Origin: a virus
Direction: 5' to 3' (one strand)
DNA: 55,982 bases
IMG/VR virus record: IMGVR_UViG_3300046467_002171
Span: 1 to 55,982 of that record
Below, one piece after another: positions 16,959 through 24,040 of the stretch (the first letter of the stretch is position 1; every line of letters starts with the position of its first letter). The translations under genes and the position numbers were made by a program. The notes under the pieces were generated by a model, which was not told the origin of the DNA, made no database searches, and saw only the letters and a program-made list of their open reading frames with translations.

Positions 16959-17465
16959 GTGGCTAAAACTACTTTTGCAGGTCCCGTTCGATCTCTCGCA
17001 GGATTCATTAATGCAGGCTCAACGGGTGCTGTCAGCCTAACGGCTGATACGACTTTGACCGTTGCATCTCACGCAGGAAGACTACTACTGACTAATGACG
17101 CTGATGGCAAATTCACGTTGCCTTCTATTGACGTTACAACTCCCGGTGATCCGACAGATCCCAATCAACTCAACAATCTTGGTGCAACCTTCACTTTTTT
17201 AGTGATTACCGCAGCTACGGATATGGATATTTTGACCGATGGAACGGACAAGTTCGTTGGTGGACTTTATCTTGGTAAGAGTGATGCAGCAGGCAAGACT
17301 TTTATGTCTGGTGGATCGAATGATGTCATCACGATGAATGGCACTACCAAGGGCGGTATTGTTGGTACGGTAGTTACATGTTACGCGGCAGCTAGTGCAA
17401 AATACGTTGTTAGTGGAATTGCCCTTGCTTCCGGTACAGTAGTTACTCCGTTTGCTGACGCATAA
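16959..17465 (+). CDS. Conserved virion structural protein
   Basis: The protein has 168 residues and a GTG start served by the perfect AAGGAGGT at 16945. It is beta-rich and Gly/Thr/Ala-rich, beginning AKTTFAGPVRSLAGF, with DPNQLNNLGATFTFLV and TKGGIVGTVVTCYAAASAKY later. I know this family as a conserved protein downstream of the capsid gene in uncultured marine phages, likely a capsid-surface or spike protein. No enzymatic motif is visible. Its leader contains a possible pseudoknot that could tune its translation separately from the capsid gene. Confidence 0.78.
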   Translation: MAKTTFAGPVRSLAGFINAGSTGAVSLTADTTLTVASHAGRLLLTNDADGKFTLPSIDVTTPGDPTDPNQLNNLGATFTFLVITAATDMDILTDGTDKFVGGLYLGKSDAAGKTFMSGGSNDVITMNGTTKGGIVGTVVTCYAAASAKYVVSGIALASGTVVTPFADA

Positions 17466-17476
17466 AGGAGTATCAA

Positions 17477-17887
17477 ATGGCAGATTCAGTAAATGTATCG
17501 ACCATTATTGATGGTCCTCGTAAGGCAGTATTTTACCTCACTAATGTTAGTGACAGTACGGGCGAATCTGCTGTCACGAAGATAGATGTAAGTGCTTTAA
17601 GCACCAGTGCAGACGGAGACGCCTGCACTGGTGTTCGTATTGAAAGCCTTTCTTTTTCTACTATTGGAATGAGTGTCCAATTGCTTTGGAATGCTACAAC
17701 TAATCGTTTAGCAATAGAACTTCCAGCCAATTATAGTGATTCTTTTGATTTTTCCGCCTTTAGCGGTCTTCCAAATTATTCCGGTTCTGGGAAAAATGGA
17801 GATGTGCTATTAACCACAGTAGGAGCGGGAAGCGGCGAGACGTATACTTTAACGATTACCTGTCTTAAAGAATATACGGCTTTGTAA
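17477..17887 (+). CDS. Conserved beta-rich structural protein
   Basis: The protein has 136 residues, with AAAGGAG immediately upstream. It starts ADSVNVSTIIDGPRKAVFYL and is rich in Ser/Thr/Gly beta strands, ending in VGAGSGETYTLTITCLKEY. Related marine phages carry the same gene after the capsid block. The pattern suggests a small virion protein such as a head fibre or decoration protein. The function is not established and is inferred from neighbours only. Confidence 0.75.
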   Translation: MADSVNVSTIIDGPRKAVFYLTNVSDSTGESAVTKIDVSALSTSADGDACTGVRIESLSFSTIGMSVQLLWNATTNRLAIELPANYSDSFDFSAFSGLPNYSGSGKNGDVLLTTVGAGSGETYTLTITCLKEYTAL

Positions 17888-17907
17888 GCGTTACGGGCTG
17901 AGCTTTT

Positions 17908-18147
17908 ATGCGTATGCAAGACGAAGCTCCAAAGATGCCTAAAGATTTGGAGGAAATGCGGGCGCAGTTTTATCATTACGCCATACAGCAACATTACATA
18001 TTGGATAAAGTAAACCAACTGGAACCTGACGTTAAAGATATAAAACGTACTTTGTTCCAGATAAAATGGTTTTTGCTTGGCGGCGTAGTGATATTGCTGT
18101 CTCAACAAACAGGAATATGGCCCTTTATAGCTGCAATGCTTAAATGA
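17908..18147 (+). CDS. Single-pass membrane protein with a coiled-coil stalk
   Basis: The protein has 79 residues. Residues about 25-50 (HYILDKVNQLEPDVKDIKRT) form a helical coiled coil, and residues about 52-76 (WFLLGGVVILLSQQTGIWPF) are a hydrophobic membrane segment. This layout resembles haemolysin XhlA-type accessory lysis proteins, but it could be another small membrane protein. It lies between structural genes, not in the lysis cassette. The ribosome site is weak (GCTGAGC). Confidence 0.65.
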   Translation: MRMQDEAPKMPKDLEEMRAQFYHYAIQQHYILDKVNQLEPDVKDIKRTLFQIKWFLLGGVVILLSQQTGIWPFIAAMLK

Positions 18148-18150
18148 ATC

Positions 18151-18732
18151 ATGGTCAAGAAGTACAATGCATCATATCTCGGGCTTGAAAAGGAGATATG
18201 CAACGAAATTCGTGATTGGTCTGCATATGCCTTAGAAGAGAAAAGCCCCCGCTATAATGACTTTTCTCCGTGCCCCTATGCCAAAAAAGCATGGGAAGAC
18301 AATAAAGTTTCTATTGTTTTTAAGTATTCCGCGTCTTACCAACCCCTTTACAATTTAATTTCTTTATTCGAGGACAACACCTCGGATGTTGTTCTTCTTG
18401 TGGACTTGGAATACCCCAATTCAGAGTATTTTCATACGCATTTGTTTGAATTAAACGACGCTATCGCTGATGGAGACTTTGGTGATAGGGATCTCTGGCT
18501 AATGGGGTTTCATCCGGAAGACGAAGCAAATGAATTAATCGATGACGGGACTTTTGAGCCTCACGTAGAGACCACCTATGCCCTGATTTTTATTCAACGG
18601 TTGGGTAAATTACAGGAGGCGTCTGAAAAATTGTCTAGTCTTGGGTATTACGACAGGTATACTGGGAATTATGATATTTCTAGCATTCGAGAAAAAAGGT
18701 CCGAATTGTACGGGAGACTAAAAAATGGATGA
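18151..18732 (+). CDS. Hypothetical phage protein
   Basis: The protein has 193 residues. Features include FSPCPYAKKAWEDNKVSIVF near residue 38, ENLIS-type hydrophobic strands, LWLMGFHPEDEANELIDDG near residue 115 and a helical C terminus. I recognise the CPYAKKAW and MGFHPxDE segments from uncultured phage proteins but cannot name a function. It overlaps the next gene by 8 bases. The position among head-tail genes may be incidental, since the charge pattern suggests a soluble cytoplasmic protein. Confidence 0.72.
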   Translation: MVKKYNASYLGLEKEICNEIRDWSAYALEEKSPRYNDFSPCPYAKKAWEDNKVSIVFKYSASYQPLYNLISLFEDNTSDVVLLVDLEYPNSEYFHTHLFELNDAIADGDFGDRDLWLMGFHPEDEANELIDDGTFEPHVETTYALIFIQRLGKLQEASEKLSSLGYYDRYTGNYDISSIREKRSELYGRLKNG

Positions 18733-18913
18733 TAAATACATACCGCAACATAAACGCCTTGCTATGGGGAAAAAAATAGTTCCTGAACCTATGTCCCATA
18801 GAGATCGGGAAAAAAAGGTGTTTGCCGACGGGGAGCGAACGATAAAATATCTCGGGAAATTGGTCGGACTGCGTGGAGGCGGTGCGGTGAAAAAAACCGG
18901 AATTAAAAAATAA
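18725..18913 (+). CDS. Small basic protein with a GGGAVKK tail
   Basis: The protein has 62 residues, Lys/Arg-rich throughout, ending LVGLRGGGAVKKTGIKK. The GGG-A-V-K-K tail echoes the GGMVKKTRM tail of the protein at 564-1037 and the GG-x-V tags of the giant virion proteins. It overlaps the gene before by 8 bases and the gene after by 1 base. The function is unknown; a shared virion-targeting tag is an inference. Confidence 0.68.
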   Translation: MDDKYIPQHKRLAMGKKIVPEPMSHRDREKKVFADGERTIKYLGKLVGLRGGGAVKKTGIKK

Positions 18914-19800
18914 TGGCTACGTCTGGGTCTATAAATTTCGAACTCGATGTAAGTGATTATATTGAGGAAGCCTTTGAACGGTGCGGCCTTGAAGTTCGTA
19001 CAGGTTATGATCTAAAAACCGCGAAGCGTTCTATGAACTTGCTTCTAGCGGATTGGGCTAACCGTGGCTTAAACCAATGGACCATTAAGCAGACCTCAAT
19101 AACCGTTGCGGCGAATATTACTGAATATCCTGCGGGCACCTTAACTATGACTGTGGGTTCCAGTTCAAGTTTTACGGTAGCTGAAACCATTACGGGAGGA
19201 ACCAGCGGGGCTACGGCCTCTATTACCAATCTTCCCTCGGCTACTTCAATGGCGATAACCATTCCGACAGGAACTTTCACCAGCGGTGAAACCCTTACGG
19301 GTGGGACGAGCGCAGCAACTACCACCCTTTCTGCTGCCGTGGATTTAACGGACGCACAGGGCACCATAGATATTTTATCGTTAGTGGTTAAACGAGGCGA
19401 TAACAGTTATGCCGCCGCGCGTTTAAGTCGGGACGGATATATTACGATCCCCAATAAAATAGAAACAGGTCGTCCTTCCCAGTTTTTCTTAGATAGACAA
19501 GTAACGCCTAATTTAAAAATTTGGCCTGCGCCTGAAAACAGTACAGACATTCTCATTTTTGATCGTCTTCATCGAATAGACGATGTTGACGATTTTACAA
19601 ATACACTTGGGGTACCTTTTCGTTTTTATCCCGCTTTGGCCGCAGGGCTTGCTTATTACATTGCCTTAAAACGAGCGCCCAATCGTATTCAAGTTTTGAA
19701 ACCGTTATATGAAGAAGAAATGGAGAGGGCTATGGTAGAAGATCGTGACCGAGCCTCGTTTAATGTCGTGCCTAGCCTAGATTATGCGAGATTTAACTAA
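18913..19800 (+). CDS. Head-tail adaptor/connector protein (P22 gp4-like)
   Basis: The protein has 295 residues. Its start FELDVSDYIEEAFERCGL followed by GYDLKTAKRSMNLLLADWAN, and its end PFRFYPALAAGLAYYIAL then APNRIQVLKPLYEEE and EDRDRAS, match the helical adaptor family that docks under the portal in P22-like and SU10-like phages. Residues about 72-150 are an inserted Gly/Thr/Ser-rich double repeat (ETITGGTSGAT, ETLTGGTSAAT) that splits the core and probably forms a beta domain on the virion surface. It closes the portal after packaging. Confidence 0.8.
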   Translation: MATSGSINFELDVSDYIEEAFERCGLEVRTGYDLKTAKRSMNLLLADWANRGLNQWTIKQTSITVAANITEYPAGTLTMTVGSSSSFTVAETITGGTSGATASITNLPSATSMAITIPTGTFTSGETLTGGTSAATTTLSAAVDLTDAQGTIDILSLVVKRGDNSYAAARLSRDGYITIPNKIETGRPSQFFLDRQVTPNLKIWPAPENSTDILIFDRLHRIDDVDDFTNTLGVPFRFYPALAAGLAYYIALKRAPNRIQVLKPLYEEEMERAMVEDRDRASFNVVPSLDYARFN

Positions 19801-20102
19801 TGTCTCGTTATGCGGTTGGAAAACATGCGCGGGGAATTTCAGATAGATCTGGGTTCTCTTATTTACTTAGGCGTATGAAGAAGGAATGGACCGGAGCGCT
19901 TGTTGGCTATGATGAATGGGAACAAAAGCAGCCCCAGTTAGACCCAAGACGTAAGGTAGTGGACCCACAGGCTTTGAAAAATCCTCGTCCCGATAGAATC
20001 GAACCAATGGTGGTTTATGTGGATACGATTATTCCTGAAATAACTAACTTTAAACCAATCATGTCTGTGGGTCAGGTTGGAGAGGTGACGGTAGCGACAT
20101 GA
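19800..20102 (+). CDS. Small neck-region protein, degenerate zinc-ribbon-like
   Basis: The protein has 100 residues, overlapping the adaptor stop (TAATG). The segment HARGISDRSGFSYLLRRMKK followed by EWTGALVGYDEWEQKQPQLD resembles a small marine phage protein that I recall with CDRCGF and VC-x-x-C metal pairs; here those positions are Ser and Gly/Tyr, so zinc binding looks lost. The C-terminal half is beta-rich and ends GQVGEVTVAT. It sits between two adaptor genes, suggesting a head-tail joining role. Confidence 0.7.
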   Translation: MSRYAVGKHARGISDRSGFSYLLRRMKKEWTGALVGYDEWEQKQPQLDPRRKVVDPQALKNPRPDRIEPMVVYVDTIIPEITNFKPIMSVGQVGEVTVAT

Positions 20103-20746
20103 GCTTTACTTACTCTAGTTTAAAGACCGCTATACAGGATTACACCGAAAACACGGAAACTACGTTCGTGACGCATATGGACGACTTTATAAAGTTGTCC
20201 GAAGAACGAATTTTAAAAAATGTCCAATTACAGCTTTTCCGTAAAAATGTAACGGGGACAATGACTTCTTCTAACCAGTATTTAGCTGCGCCGAGCGATT
20301 TTTTAGCTCCTTTTTCGTTATCTATCACAAGCAGCAGCGTTAAGGATTTTCTTCAATACAAAGACGTAAATTTTGTGCAGTCTTTTAACCCAAACAGTGC
20401 TACAACGGGAACACCTCGGTATTACGCACTGTTTGACATAACCAATTTTATTATTGGCCCAACACCGGATAGTGGATATACCACGGAAATGCACTATTTC
20501 TACCGACCCGCCAGTTTGACGGCTGCGGGAGACAGTGGAACAACGTGGTTGAGTGAAAATGCCACGTTGGCTCTTTTATATGGGTGTTTAACCGAAGCCT
20601 ATACCTATATGAAAGGGGAGCAGGATTTAATGGCCGAATATGAAAAACGATTTGGTGAATCTATGGTAGCTCTCAAGATGTTTGGAGAAGCCAAGGAAGT
20701 TACGGAAGATTATCGTGCGGGTATGGTTATTAGGCCGAAACAATGA
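20099..20746 (+). CDS. SU10/T7-gp11-like tail adaptor protein
   Basis: The protein has 215 residues, helical with a beta-rich middle. It begins FTYSSLKTAIQDYTENTETT, has DDFIKLSEERILKNVQLQLF, GTPRYYALFDITNFIIGP and the helical end ATLALLYGCLTEAYTYMKGE. This is the phage adaptor-protein pattern between portal/gp4-like proteins and the nozzle. It overlaps its neighbours by four bases on both sides, so the neck genes are translated as a coupled string. Assignment to the adaptor class is good; exact placement in the neck is inferred. Confidence 0.8.
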   Translation: MSFTYSSLKTAIQDYTENTETTFVTHMDDFIKLSEERILKNVQLQLFRKNVTGTMTSSNQYLAAPSDFLAPFSLSITSSSVKDFLQYKDVNFVQSFNPNSATTGTPRYYALFDITNFIIGPTPDSGYTTEMHYFYRPASLTAAGDSGTTWLSENATLALLYGCLTEAYTYMKGEQDLMAEYEKRFGESMVALKMFGEAKEVTEDYRAGMVIRPKQ

Positions 20747-21039
20747 TGGACGCCTTAAAATTAGACCTTCCTTCCGATTATTCCGTAGAGGTTCATACGA
20801 CAAATAATCGGGGCTTTACGCCGGAAGAAGTGGCGCACCACTGTGCAAACAAAATCATTTCTATATCCAACAATACTCATCCGGGTATTCAGGCACAGGC
20901 TTACGCCTTTAAGAGTCATATAGAAAAAACCATTGCTTTTTACATGCGGGAAGCCATTAAGAGTGATCGAACCACGGTCTATAACGCATTAACGGATGCC
21001 GGTCATCCAGAACTTGCTGAATCCATTAGGAGAATTTAA
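20743..21039 (+). CDS. Small conserved helical protein
   Basis: The protein has 98 residues. RGFTPEEVAHHCANKIISIS and IAFYMREAIKSDRTTVYNAL are strongly typical of a small all-helical protein that occurs in the neck/tail gene string of uncultured marine phages. I know no function. The ending DAGHPELAESIRRI is also conserved. It overlaps the adaptor gene by four bases. Possibly a tail assembly chaperone or structural protein. Confidence 0.75.
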   Translation: MMDALKLDLPSDYSVEVHTTNNRGFTPEEVAHHCANKIISISNNTHPGIQAQAYAFKSHIEKTIAFYMREAIKSDRTTVYNALTDAGHPELAESIRRI

Positions 21040-21040
21040 C

Positions 21041-21475
21041 ATGGCTTTTACCGGAAATTTTATGTGTACGTCTTTCAAGCAAGAATTAATGGAAGCCAAG
21101 CACAATTTTTTAGCTAGCGGCGGCAATACCTTTAAAGTTGCCCTGTATACCAATAGTGCCTCTTTTACGGCAGCTACGACAGCTTACACGGCCACTAATG
21201 AGGTTTCTGGTACGGGTTACACTGCGGCAGGAAACACGCTTACCAACGTAAATCCTTCTACCAGTGGTACGACTGCACTTACTGATTTCGCGGATTCGAC
21301 GTGGACTTCCTCCACCATTACGGCCAGAGGTTCGTTGATTTATAACGACAGTGCCAGCGGAGATCCGTCGGTCATTGTTTTAGACTTTGGTTCTGATAAA
21401 GCATCCAGTTCGGGAGATTTTAAGATTGTATTTCCCGCTGCGGACGCCAGTAACGCGATCATAAGGATCGCTTAA
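21041..21475 (+). CDS. Tail/virion beta-rich structural protein
   Basis: The protein has 144 residues. I start it at 21041, where TTAGGAGAATTTAAC precedes the ATG and the protein begins MAFTGNFMCTSFKQELMEAK. The rest is beta-rich with FKVALYTNSASFTAATTAYT and NEVSGTGYTAAGNTL, a familiar phage structural pattern. Its stop overlaps the next start. It is probably a tail or fibre-network protein; no enzymatic motif is visible. Confidence 0.75.
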   Translation: MAFTGNFMCTSFKQELMEAKHNFLASGGNTFKVALYTNSASFTAATTAYTATNEVSGTGYTAAGNTLTNVNPSTSGTTALTDFADSTWTSSTITARGSLIYNDSASGDPSVIVLDFGSDKASSSGDFKIVFPAADASNAIIRIA

Positions 21476-22047
21476 TGGCCGCAATCACCGGTTGGGGTCG
21501 CGACACCTGGGGATCGGGGACATGGGGCGAAGCCGTTCCAGTTTCCGTTACGGGTGTTGCGGGAACCGGTGCGGTTGGCTCTGTAACAGTTGAGCTTAGT
21601 ATTGATGTTTCTGTAACAGGTGTTGCCGGGACCAGTGCGGTTGGATCTGTAACGGTTACTGAAGGAAGCGGTGTAACCGTTTCTGTAACAGGTGTTGCTG
21701 GTACAGGTTCGGTTGGGTCTGTAACGATTGAAGGTGATGCCAATGTAACGGTCACGGGTGTTGCAGGAACCGGTTCGGTTGGGTCTGTGACGATTGAAAG
21801 TGATGCCAATGTAACGGTCACTGGTATTGCTGGTACAGGTTCGGTTGGATCTGTAACGGTTGAAGGTGATGCTAACGTCAGCGTAACCGGCGTATCCGGT
21901 ACAGGAGAAACAAGCGGGGTTCTTGTTTGGAGTCTTATAATTCCAGATCAAGACCCCAGCTATAGTGAAATTAGCCCGAGTCAATCCCCCTCATGGTCTT
22001 CGGAGACACCTTCTCAAACGCCAGACTGGATAAAAATTGCAGCATAG
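21475..22047 (+). CDS. Repeat-containing tail fibre-type protein (VTGVAGTGSVGSVT repeats)
   Basis: The protein has 190 residues. After an N-terminal GWGRDTWGSGTWGEA, about six tandem copies of VTGVAGTGSVGSVT follow, separated by short EGDANV-like linkers, and a Pro/Ser-rich tail with SPSQSPSW and SQTPDW closes it. Recent copies are nearly identical at DNA level (66-bp period at about 21680-21880), so copy number may change by slippage. The same GTGTVGSVTV word ends the protein at 25933-26232. Beta-helical or fibre-like structure and host adsorption are likely roles. Confidence 0.75.
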   Translation: MAAITGWGRDTWGSGTWGEAVPVSVTGVAGTGAVGSVTVELSIDVSVTGVAGTSAVGSVTVTEGSGVTVSVTGVAGTGSVGSVTIEGDANVTVTGVAGTGSVGSVTIESDANVTVTGIAGTGSVGSVTVEGDANVSVTGVSGTGETSGVLVWSLIIPDQDPSYSEISPSQSPSWSSETPSQTPDWIKIAA

Positions 22048-22057
22048 GACATGAATT

Positions 22058-23830
22058 ATGACCAGTACATACACAACTAATCAGGGCCTCGAAAAACCGG
22101 CAACGGGGGACCGTTCTGGAACGTGGGGAACCATGACGAACACCAACATGGACATGTTGGACAGAGCTATCTCAGGAGTGGGCGCACTCACTCTGACAGG
22201 CACAGCCACTACATTAACCACGTCAGATGGTTCTGCTTCAGACGGGAATTATAAGGTTCTGGTATTGGGTGGAAGCCCAAGTGGTACTAACACCATTACG
22301 TTAAGTCCCAACGACGGGGACAAACTGTATTTTGTAGTTAATGCCAGCGGCCAAAGCGTAATTTTTTCACAAGGCACTGGTGCGAATGTCACGATTGCCA
22401 ATGGTGCGGCGGACATCATCTACGCGGATGGTGCAGGAAGTGGAGCAGCCGTAGCAAGTTTGCTGGCTAATGACCTTGTTTTCGGCGGTACGGTTACGGT
22501 TGGAGTAGACGATACTGGCTATGACGTTAAGTTCTTTGGAGCAACTTCAGGAAAGTACTGGTTGTGGGATGAATCAGCAGATGGAGTTGTTCAGCAAGGA
22601 ACTCTTACGGTTGGAGTAGACGATACTGGATATGACGTAAAGCTATTTGGAGCGACTTCAGGAAAGTATTGGTTGTGGGATGAATCAGCAGATGGAGTTG
22701 TTCAGCAAGGAACTCTTACGGTAGGCGTAGATGATACTGGCTATGACGTAAAGTTTTTTGGAGCGACTTCAGGGGCTTATATGCTCTGGGATGAGAGTGC
22801 TGATGATTTAGTGTTGGCGGGTGCTGCTGGAATTGATCTTGCAGGAGATTTAGATGTTGACGGCACTACTAACTTAGATGTTGTAGATATTGATGGCGCA
22901 GTGGACATGGCAAGTACGCTTGCAGTTGCAGGTGCTTACACTGGCGGCGGTTTAATGACCACGGGGGGTAATATTGTTATTCCAGACGACGGCAATATCG
23001 GTGTGGCAAGTGACACAGATGCCATACATATAGGTTCTGAGGGCGGCGTGGGCATCGGCGTGGCGGCAGGGGACACGGTTCAGTTTCGCGTGTACAACAA
23101 CGAAACGGGGCATTACGTCGGATGGCTTAGGCAAGATAACGCTTCTTCCACCACATCTGCGCTTTATGTACAACAGGATGGAACGGGGTCGACAATCCAA
23201 GGATACGGAAGTGGTCATTGTGTTACAGGACAAACAACGAGCGCCGGACATGCTGCCGGTTATTTTCTCGCAAGCGACACATCCCATTCCGCACTCTTAG
23301 GATATTCAACAATCGGCGTTTATGGGACATCCATACAATCTGGGGGTGCAATTACCGGTGTAACCTTATCAATATCAAGTACTAAGAATTTTAGAATTTC
23401 ACATGGGCTTCGTGAAGGACATGACTTAGTACATTCGAGTATTGAAGGCCCACAAATAGACGTGGTCTATCGAGGGAAGGTCGAGTTAGTAAATGGTCAA
23501 GCATCCATTGATATTGATAGTCATTACGACATGACGCAAGGCACTTTTGAATGGCTGACAAAATCTGACAGTGTGCAGACATTCACATCAAACGAAACCG
23601 GCTGGGATGCAGTCCGTAGTTCATTTTCCGGCGATACCATCACAATAGAATGTCAAAATTCTTCCTCCACGGATACGATTTCATGGATGGTAATCGCGGA
23701 ACGTGGTGACCCGGATATTATGGAAAGCTCGACTACTGACAACGAAGGTAATTTGATCATTGAACCTGAGAGCGAACTGGAACTGGAACTGCCACCACCA
23801 CCCGATTTTGAACCACCACCAGAGGATTAA
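22058..23830 (+). CDS. Tail fibre protein with a conserved C-terminal trimerisation-like domain
   Basis: The protein has 590 residues. The N terminus (TNQGLEKPATGDRSGTWGTM) is typical of marine phage fibres and probably anchors to the tail. Residues about 147-257 are three tandem 37-residue repeats containing TVGVDDTGYDVK and LWDESAD. The middle is beta-rich. Residues about 450-570 (FRISHGLREG, DLVHSSIEGPQIDVVYRGK, ETGWDAV, SWMVIAERGDPD) form a conserved fibre-tip or maturation domain. The end is acidic and Pro-rich. It probably determines host recognition. Confidence 0.85.
   Translation: MTSTYTTNQGLEKPATGDRSGTWGTMTNTNMDMLDRAISGVGALTLTGTATTLTTSDGSASDGNYKVLVLGGSPSGTNTITLSPNDGDKLYFVVNASGQSVIFSQGTGANVTIANGAADIIYADGAGSGAAVASLLANDLVFGGTVTVGVDDTGYDVKFFGATSGKYWLWDESADGVVQQGTLTVGVDDTGYDVKLFGATSGKYWLWDESADGVVQQGTLTVGVDDTGYDVKFFGATSGAYMLWDESADDLVLAGAAGIDLAGDLDVDGTTNLDVVDIDGAVDMASTLAVAGAYTGGGLMTTGGNIVIPDDGNIGVASDTDAIHIGSEGGVGIGVAAGDTVQFRVYNNETGHYVGWLRQDNASSTTSALYVQQDGTGSTIQGYGSGHCVTGQTTSAGHAAGYFLASDTSHSALLGYSTIGVYGTSIQSGGAITGVTLSISSTKNFRISHGLREGHDLVHSSIEGPQIDVVYRGKVELVNGQASIDIDSHYDMTQGTFEWLTKSDSVQTFTSNETGWDAVRSSFSGDTITIECQNSSSTDTISWMVIAERGDPDIMESSTTDNEGNLIIEPESELELELPPPPDFEPPPED
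22496..22828 (+). repeat. Three 111-bp tandem repeats inside the tail fibre gene
   Basis: Units begin at 22496, 22607 and 22718, each starting ACGGT and encoding 37 residues. The first two units are almost identical; the third diverges in its second half (AYMLWDESADDLVL). They are a plausible site of recombination-driven fibre length change. Confidence 0.9.
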
Positions 23831-23832
23831 TT

Positions 23833-23994
23833 ATGAATTGGATCATTGACCGATTTAAAGAACCGTCAAGTTACGCAGCAGCAGGTGCTGTCGTAATCGG
23901 CATTGGAGTCATTACAAGTCAATCCTGGTTGATAATGCTAGGGACTGTCGGCGGTGCAGTAGGTTTTGTGCTGAAAGACAAAGGCGTGATTTAA
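23833..23994 (+). CDS. Small two-segment membrane protein (holin-like)
   Basis: This 53-residue gene has its start two bases after the fibre stop. The sequence MNWIIDRFKEPSSYAAAGAV continues with two hydrophobic stretches (VVIGIGVITSQSWLIML and GTVGGAVGFVL) and a short basic end KDKGVI. This is the layout of a small class-II-like holin or antiholin. Because a GTA-type holin already sits at 11627-12010, this may be a regulator of lysis timing or an unrelated membrane protein. Confidence 0.72.
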   Translation: MNWIIDRFKEPSSYAAAGAVVIGIGVITSQSWLIMLGTVGGAVGFVLKDKGVI

Positions 23995-24040
23995 TGCTTG
24001 CGGATAACAGCATGTCGGGGCCGTGGGAATCCTGGATAGA

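Noticed and set aside
24023-24040. GTG start six codons upstream for the nozzle-like gene
   Set aside because: The conserved N terminus begins at the ATG at 24041, and the GTG has no better ribosome site.
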